Source: Shinella yambaruensis | GTDB lineage: Bacteria; Pseudomonadota; Alphaproteobacteria; Rhizobiales; Rhizobiaceae | Length of the DNA stretch: 64,000 bases | NCBI RefSeq assembly: GCF_022899355.1 | Contig: NZ_JALJCK010000018.1 | Coordinates: 34,351 to 98,350 of the forward strand | Direction: 5' to 3' | Part shown: piece after piece, positions 59,765-64,000 of the stretch | Position numbering within the stretch: position 1 is the stretch's first letter | Layout of the letters: every line of letters begins with the position of its first letter | Translations under genes and position numbers: made by a program | Notes under the pieces: model-generated | What the model was told of the DNA's origin: nothing | Database searches by the model: none | The model's input: the letters and a program-made list of their open reading frames with translations, nothing else

Positions 59765-60772
59765 TCAGACCCATTCGCCGACATGCATCAGGCCCAGCGC
59801 CACGAGCTGGTCCGTGCCTTCGTACGGGACGCTGACGCCTTCGAGATAAAGCGTGGTGCGGATGTTCTCCTTGTAGCGTTTATACTCCCGGCTGCCGCCA
59901 TAATGCTGGCGGCGGGCCATTTCCTCCTCGACCTTTTCGCGAAGGGACGAGACGAACTTGAAATGGAAGAGGGCGCCGGAGACGGGGATGCCGGTCTTCG
60001 CGGACGTCCTGTTGAGCGACCAAGGCCACATGAGATGCGCCGAGCTCTGGTAGCGATAGTGCTTCTGCCACCAGACGAGCGGCATCTTGTTGAGGGCGGG
60101 GGCCTCCTTCGGCGTATCGCGGTTGAAGGCGCGCAGCCGCGGGCCGCCCTGCACGAAGGTGCCCGACATGTAGTTCGATCGCTGGACATAGCCGTCTCGG
60201 TCGAAATAGGGGCAGAGGCCGAACGGATCGTCGCCCGGCGCCATGACCGTCTCCTCGATCGGCCGGTCGCTATAGGCATCGAGCATCAGCACATGCAGGC
60301 ACGGCCGGCCGATCTCCTTCAGGTGCTGGCCGAGATCCTTGAGCGTGCGGCTTTCCATATGGGGATAGACGAGGAACTCGTCCGGATCGACGGTCAGGCA
60401 GAGCTTGCCCGTTCCGTGCTTGCGGAGCAGGGCGTTGCACCAGTGGACGCCGAACCCGGCCTTCTTGTAGCCCTTGTCCGTATGCCAGACCGAAACGTCC
60501 TTTTTGCCGGCGCTCCATTCCGCAAAGCCGTCCGTGGAACCGTTGTCGACGAAGACGAAGTGGTCGACGCCCAGCGCCCTGTAATAGCGGTGGAAGGCGT
60601 CGATCCGGTGCATCTCGTTGCGGATGCAGCTGAAGAGAATGCACGTATCCTCCTTGCGCAGACGGTTCTGCACACAGCGCAGCTGGCTGCCGAAGCGCAG
60701 GTTCTGCCAGCGCGAGAGGACGAAATTATAGGCGCGGCTGCTGACCAGGCGATGCTTGAGTTTCCTAGCCAT
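59765..60772 (-). CDS. GT2/GT92-like glycosyltransferase
   Basis: Start set at the ATG giving MARKLKHRLVSSRAYNFVLS, which overlaps the stop of the upstream gene by 8 bases. 335 residues. The pattern fits the Glyco_tranf_2_4/GT92-like group: CILFSCIRNEMHRIDAFHRY, GVDHFVFVDNGSTDGFAEW, KLCLTVDPDEFLVYPH with the DXD-like DPDE, then LMLDAYSDRP and ALFHFKFVSSLREKVEEEM. The group includes uncharacterised bacterial transferases and eukaryotic galactosyltransferases. Co-transcribed with the upstream GT14-like gene. Confidence 0.85.
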   Translation of the reverse strand: MARKLKHRLVSSRAYNFVLSRWQNLRFGSQLRCVQNRLRKEDTCILFSCIRNEMHRIDAFHRYYRALGVDHFVFVDNGSTDGFAEWSAGKKDVSVWHTDKGYKKAGFGVHWCNALLRKHGTGKLCLTVDPDEFLVYPHMESRTLKDLGQHLKEIGRPCLHVLMLDAYSDRPIEETVMAPGDDPFGLCPYFDRDGYVQRSNYMSGTFVQGGPRLRAFNRDTPKEAPALNKMPLVWWQKHYRYQSSAHLMWPWSLNRTSAKTGIPVSGALFHFKFVSSLREKVEEEMARRQHYGGSREYKRYKENIRTTLYLEGVSVPYEGTDQLVALGLMHVGEWV

Positions 60773-62486
60773 GCCGTGCCGCCACGCCTTCGGTTTCCTC
60801 GGCAAGGGACGGGGCAAGCCTTCTCCAGTCCTGCCTGGACAAGGCCTCGGCAAGGGCCTCGAAGGCTCCCAGCAGGGGCTCCGCCCGCCCGCCATGCAGG
60901 AAGCGCAGCGATGTCGTCCAGTCGGGATCGGGCGGCACGCCGGTCTCTGCAAACACCAGGCCTGCACGGTTTGCAGGGGCGAACAGCTTTCGTTCCATCG
61001 CCGCCACATGTTTCTGGCCGAAATGCCGTGCGGCCGTCTCTTCCGTGCGCCGCAGGCGGTCGAACCGGTGGCCCGCCGCATCGATGGCGGCCCGCTGCGG
61101 CTCCGGCAGGGCCAGATACCAGAACAGGAAGCGCCAGGCCGGCGACCGGCCGCCGGGAAGAAGCGGGACGGCGACGAAGGTGGTCTCGTTTTCGAAGACG
61201 AGCTTTTCCAGGACGGGATCGTCGCCGGGGCACAATTCGAAGACGGGCAGGCCCGTGGCACGGCTGAGGATCCGGGAGAGAAAGAGCGCCCGGTCATAGT
61301 CGCGAAGCGTTGTGTCGCCGGCGTCAAGCCCGTGGAACCGGGATTGCCCCGGCTGGAACTCGGCCCGCTCGGCATGGAAAATCCGCCCGAGCACGGTAAG
61401 GCCGCCCGAGGCGCGCAGGATTCCGGCCGCAAGCCGCGTCAGCGGCGGCGGCCCGTAGAGCACGGCGCTCGGCTGGCGCAGCGTCTCGAGGTTCTTCGGC
61501 CAGTTGCGGATGCCCGAGCCGGGCTCGAACATCCGGCCGTAGAACGGGACGGTTTCGGCGCGGGGCGGCATTCGTGTCCGGGCGGCGGGTATGGCCAGGA
61601 CCGGCCGGTCGGTCGGGCCGGGCAGACCCGCCCGCGCCGCCAGCGCGGCCCGGCAACTCTTTGCCGACGGCGCGATCTTGCGCGCGAAGAAATGCGGCTG
61701 CTGCTGCAGCCAGGCGAGATGATCGTCATAAAAGACGATCGGCTTGCCGTGGAGATTGAACGTGTAGAGGGTCGGGATATAGCCGGGGGCGAGCGTGCCC
61801 CCGAGCGCATGGACGACCGTCTGGAAGAAGGTCTCGTCCGGGATCCAGACCTGCCGGTAGAAACGGTAGGCGGCGGGGTTCTCCGCCACCCAGCGCAGGA
61901 CGCCGGAAACGGTTTCCCGCCGCAGGCACCACCATTGCGAGCCATAGCGCGGCGTCAGGCCGGCAGGAATCGTCCGCCTGAGCCCCAATAGGCGCTGAAG
62001 GCGGACGCTCGCTTCGAACAGTCCCCGCCGGCGGGCGAAGCTGAAGGGATGGCGCAGCGTATAGCGCTCCTGCCGCAGGCCGCCCGTCATCCAGCGCTCG
62101 TCATGGCTTTCAATGAAGTCGACCGCGCCGTTGCGGTCGAGGAACTGCCTGAGTTCGGCGAGCGGCCGGATGGGCCAGCAGGAGCAGCTGACCAGGTAGG
62201 CATGCGTGTAGTCCTTCCCCGATGCCGCCAGCAGGCCGAGGGCACGGACCGTCCCGTCGACGAGGCCGAACTGCCCCCAGCCGCAGCGGGCCCTGTCCTC
62301 GACGAGGAGAACCCGCGCCTGCGCGCCATAGCGCCGTTTCAGCGCGGCGAAATCCGCCTCCGGCGAATTGCGGTCGTAATGGACGGCGACCAGGCATGCG
62401 CCATCGGCCGCAAGCAGCATGTCGATCGATGCCCCGACGACCTCCGCCGGCTCGTGCGCTATCAGGACGAACGCTAAAATGGCCAT
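60765..62486 (-). CDS. GT14-like (core-2/I-branching type) transferase with a DUF5927-type C-terminus
   Basis: 573 residues. Residues 1-270 match bacterial core-2/I-branching beta-1,6-N-acetylglucosaminyltransferase relatives: ILAFVLIAHEPAEVVGASID, VAVHYDRNSPEADFAALKRR, AYLVSCSCWPIRPLAELRQF, FIESHDERWMTGGLRQERYT, and QWWCLRRETVSGVLRWVAEN, WIPDETFFQTVVHAL. Residues about 290-573 correspond to the extra domain (DUF5927) that often follows GT14 in Rhodobacterales and rhizobia; its phrases GRMFEPGSGIRNWPKNLETL and LPVFELCPGDDPVLEKL hint at a second ligand-binding unit. It is first in a two-gene leftward unit. Confidence 0.85.
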   Translation of the reverse strand: MAILAFVLIAHEPAEVVGASIDMLLAADGACLVAVHYDRNSPEADFAALKRRYGAQARVLLVEDRARCGWGQFGLVDGTVRALGLLAASGKDYTHAYLVSCSCWPIRPLAELRQFLDRNGAVDFIESHDERWMTGGLRQERYTLRHPFSFARRRGLFEASVRLQRLLGLRRTIPAGLTPRYGSQWWCLRRETVSGVLRWVAENPAAYRFYRQVWIPDETFFQTVVHALGGTLAPGYIPTLYTFNLHGKPIVFYDDHLAWLQQQPHFFARKIAPSAKSCRAALAARAGLPGPTDRPVLAIPAARTRMPPRAETVPFYGRMFEPGSGIRNWPKNLETLRQPSAVLYGPPPLTRLAAGILRASGGLTVLGRIFHAERAEFQPGQSRFHGLDAGDTTLRDYDRALFLSRILSRATGLPVFELCPGDDPVLEKLVFENETTFVAVPLLPGGRSPAWRFLFWYLALPEPQRAAIDAAGHRFDRLRRTEETAARHFGQKHVAAMERKLFAPANRAGLVFAETGVPPDPDWTTSLRFLHGGRAEPLLGAFEALAEALSRQDWRRLAPSLAEETEGVAARHG

Positions 62487-62599
62487 ATTCCGCCTATCTC
62501 CTTGCGGTTGCTAGGTAGAGCTTCGCCAACCCGACAGTCAACCGTCGCCTGCCGGCCGCAGGGCGGCGCCGATCCATCCTTCACGTCAGGAAACCCCTC

Positions 62600-63595
62600 T
62601 TGCGACACGTTCCCTCCGCCCTGGCATCGATCGCCGTTGTCTGCCTTCTGTCCGCCGCGCCCGCGCCGGCGCTCGAACTCGGCCTGCCGGCGCAATGCGA
62701 GCTCGGCAAGACCTGCTTCATGCAGCAATATCCCGACATGGACGCCGGCGCGGGCGTCGCCGATCCCCTGTGCGGCAGCCAGTCCTATGACGGGCACAAG
62801 GGAACCGACCTGCGCATCCTGTCCATGAAGGACATGGAGAAGGGCTATGCCGTGATCGCCGTCGCCGACGGCAAGGTGCTGCGCGTGCGCGACGGAGAGG
62901 CGGATCATCTCGTCGAGACCGAAGAGGACAGGGCGAGGATCGCCGGCAAGGAATGCGGCAACGGCATCGTCATGCAATTGGCGGAGGGGTACGAGGTCCA
63001 GTATTGTCACCTGCGGAAGGGAAGCCTTGCCGTCAGGCCGGGTGCGGAGGTGCGCAAGGGCGATCGCCTCGGGGAGGTCGGCTCTTCCGGCTTCGCCCAG
63101 TTCCCGCATGTCCACATCACCCTCTCCCGTGGCGGCGAGCCCCTCGATCCCCTGACCGGGCGCAAGCTCTCGCAGGGCTGCACCCCGACCGCCCCGCGGG
63201 AGGCCTCGCTCTTTTCCCCCGACATCGTCGAGAAGCTCGACCTGACGAGGCCGGACATCCTTGCCTCGGGGCTGGCCGGCGCGCCGGTCGATCACCAGGC
63301 GCTCGTCAAGGAGGGCCCGCCGCCGCAGGTCGTCGCGAGCGACGGGCTGTTCGTCGCCTGGGCCTGGTTCACGAATCTCGGGAAGGGCAGCACGATCAGG
63401 CTCGTCCTGAAGGACGGGCAGGGAAACACGCTCGTGGACCATACCAGCGAGCCGCTCGACCGGGACAAGGCGACCTTTTCGGCTTTCGCCGGCAGGAAAC
63501 GCACGCTTCCCCCCGGGCGCTACGTGGTCGATGTCTCCGTCACCCGGAACGATGCGGTCCTGCGGAGCACCAGCACGGCCGTTACCATCGAGTGA
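62600..63595 (+). CDS. M23-family metallopeptidase-like exported protein
   Basis: 331 residues from a TTG with AGGAAA 7 bases upstream. A signal peptide is clear at residues 1-25 (SALASIAVVCLLSAAPAPAL). The LytM/M23 zinc site is present: SYDGHKGTDLRIL (HxxxD), YEVQYCHLRKGSLAVRPGAE and FAQFPHVHITLSRGG (HxH). The C-terminal 120 residues look like an immunoglobulin-like beta domain (VAWAWFTNLGKGSTIRLVLK). Such proteins cut peptidoglycan cross-links in the periplasm; next to an export gene it may open the wall for a secretion or capsule complex. Confidence 0.9.
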   Translation: MRHVPSALASIAVVCLLSAAPAPALELGLPAQCELGKTCFMQQYPDMDAGAGVADPLCGSQSYDGHKGTDLRILSMKDMEKGYAVIAVADGKVLRVRDGEADHLVETEEDRARIAGKECGNGIVMQLAEGYEVQYCHLRKGSLAVRPGAEVRKGDRLGEVGSSGFAQFPHVHITLSRGGEPLDPLTGRKLSQGCTPTAPREASLFSPDIVEKLDLTRPDILASGLAGAPVDHQALVKEGPPPQVVASDGLFVAWAWFTNLGKGSTIRLVLKDGQGNTLVDHTSEPLDRDKATFSAFAGRKRTLPPGRYVVDVSVTRNDAVLRSTSTAVTIE

Positions 63596-63695
63596 CGGTC
63601 CGGCTTGGCGCTCGGCGCGTGCGTCCCGCCGATGCGGACGGGCGTGCCCTTTCCAGAAGGAACAACCGGCAAGTGTCGGGCAAGGAAGCGGCTTC

Positions 63696-63848
63696 ATGGT
63701 GGCGGCGGGGGCCGCAGGGATGTGCCTGGCGGGACAGGGTTCGATCGTGGGACTTGACGAGACATTGGAGCTGCCTGTCTATGGCGCCCTGTTGCGGCAG
63801 GTGGCCGGTTCTGTCCTGCGCGGCACGGTCGAAGGGGAAAGTACGTGA
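63696..63848 (+). CDS. Possible small protein coupled to the export gene
   Basis: 50 residues starting MVAAGAAGMCLAGQGSIV. AAGGA lies 9 bases before the ATG and the stop overlaps the ATG of the next gene (TGATG). No family recognised. The spacing supports translation as a leader or small gene, but it could be chance. Confidence 0.35.
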   Translation: MVAAGAAGMCLAGQGSIVGLDETLELPVYGALLRQVAGSVLRGTVEGEST

Positions 63849-64000
63849 TGATCGCAGTTGAAGATGGGGGCAGGCCGCGCAGGCTTTCGAGCGCATGGGC
63901 GCGGGTTCTTGCGGCGGGCACCTTGTTGACGCTGGCCGGCTGCATGGTTCCGAGCGACGGGCCGCTGACCCACGAGGTCCTTTCGGCCGGCGCGGACGGC
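63848..64000 (+). CDS. Probable polysaccharide-export outer-membrane lipoprotein, 3' end outside the window
   Basis: The 51 visible residues start MIAVEDGGRPRRLSS, followed by a hydrophobic segment ending in a lipobox LTLAGCMVPSDGPLTHEVLS, with Cys at about residue 33. Proteins of the Wza/KpsD/ExoF type often show this lipobox followed by P-S-x-G-P. A Wza-like exporter fits the capsule/EPS context. AAGGGGAA precedes the start. Too little is visible for a firm call. Confidence 0.6.
   Translation, partial: MIAVEDGGRPRRLSSAWARVLAAGTLLTLAGCMVPSDGPLTHEVLSAGADG

Overview
This window looks like part of an alphaproteobacterial plasmid or chromid, most likely from the Rhizobiaceae. The reasons are a GC-rich backbone, a pTAR-like replication initiator followed by an iteron array, a compact parA with a small partner gene, a DUF982 gene, and several dispersed intergenic palindromic elements of the kind common in rhizobia. 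Most of the 64 kb is one large cell-surface carbohydrate region with the replication and partition functions embedded in it. No rRNA, tRNA, CRISPR array or intact insertion sequence was seen.

Layout. 0-5 kb: the 3' part of a large multidomain glycosyltransferase and a DUF2793/beta-helix protein. 5-10.8 kb: a leftward unit of three heparinase II/III-family proteins and a serine-acetyltransferase-like protein; its upstream half (about 8.3-10.9 kb) is strikingly AT-rich and looks imported. 11-19.4 kb: a methyltransferase-like protein, a methyltransferase/coiled-coil protein with seven 46-residue repeats, a CgeB-type glycosyltransferase, a GT4 enzyme with four copies of a WY...HYL...GR motif, and a GT2 enzyme. 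19.4-22.9 kb: the four dTDP-L-rhamnose genes in two divergent pairs. 22.9-29.5 kb: two very large GT-A/capsule-synthesis-like proteins and a KpsC-like protein. 29.6-32.4 kb: cysD and cysN/C, which make APS and PAPS.

32.6-34.1 kb: repA and its iterons, the probable vegetative origin. 34.4-44.5 kb: a small unknown gene, a 910-residue RTX protein with two HasA-like domains, a third GT-A/capsule-like protein, a small membrane protein, a LicD-like/methyltransferase fusion, its stand-alone methyltransferase paralogue, and a pyruvyltransferase-like protein. 44.5-45.7 kb: parA, a small partner gene and a palindrome-rich upstream region. 46.4-47.8 kb: a small membrane protein, DUF982 and an FkbM-type methyltransferase. 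48.3-52.8 kb: a 333-residue RTX protein with a strong terminator, followed by the ABC and membrane-fusion subunits of a type I secretion system. 52.9-62.5 kb: two paralogous GT4 enzymes, a methyltransferase with a regulatory domain, a galectin-like/GT31 fusion, a sulfotransferase, a GT2/GT92-like enzyme and a GT14-like enzyme. 62.6-64 kb: an M23 peptidase-like protein and the start of a probable polysaccharide-export lipoprotein.

How the genes may fit together (inference): rhamnose precursor supply, PAPS supply plus a sulfotransferase, many glycosyltransferases, pyruvyl, acetyl, methyl and perhaps phospho-substituent enzymes, and a capsule/EPS export gene at the right edge suggest a heavily decorated, possibly sulfated surface glycan. 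Two RTX proteins with similar C-terminal secretion tails and a nearby type I exporter could form a protein layer or matrix with it. No flippase, polymerase, initiating sugar-phosphate transferase or outer-membrane TolC-type gene is seen in the window, so the system is incomplete here.
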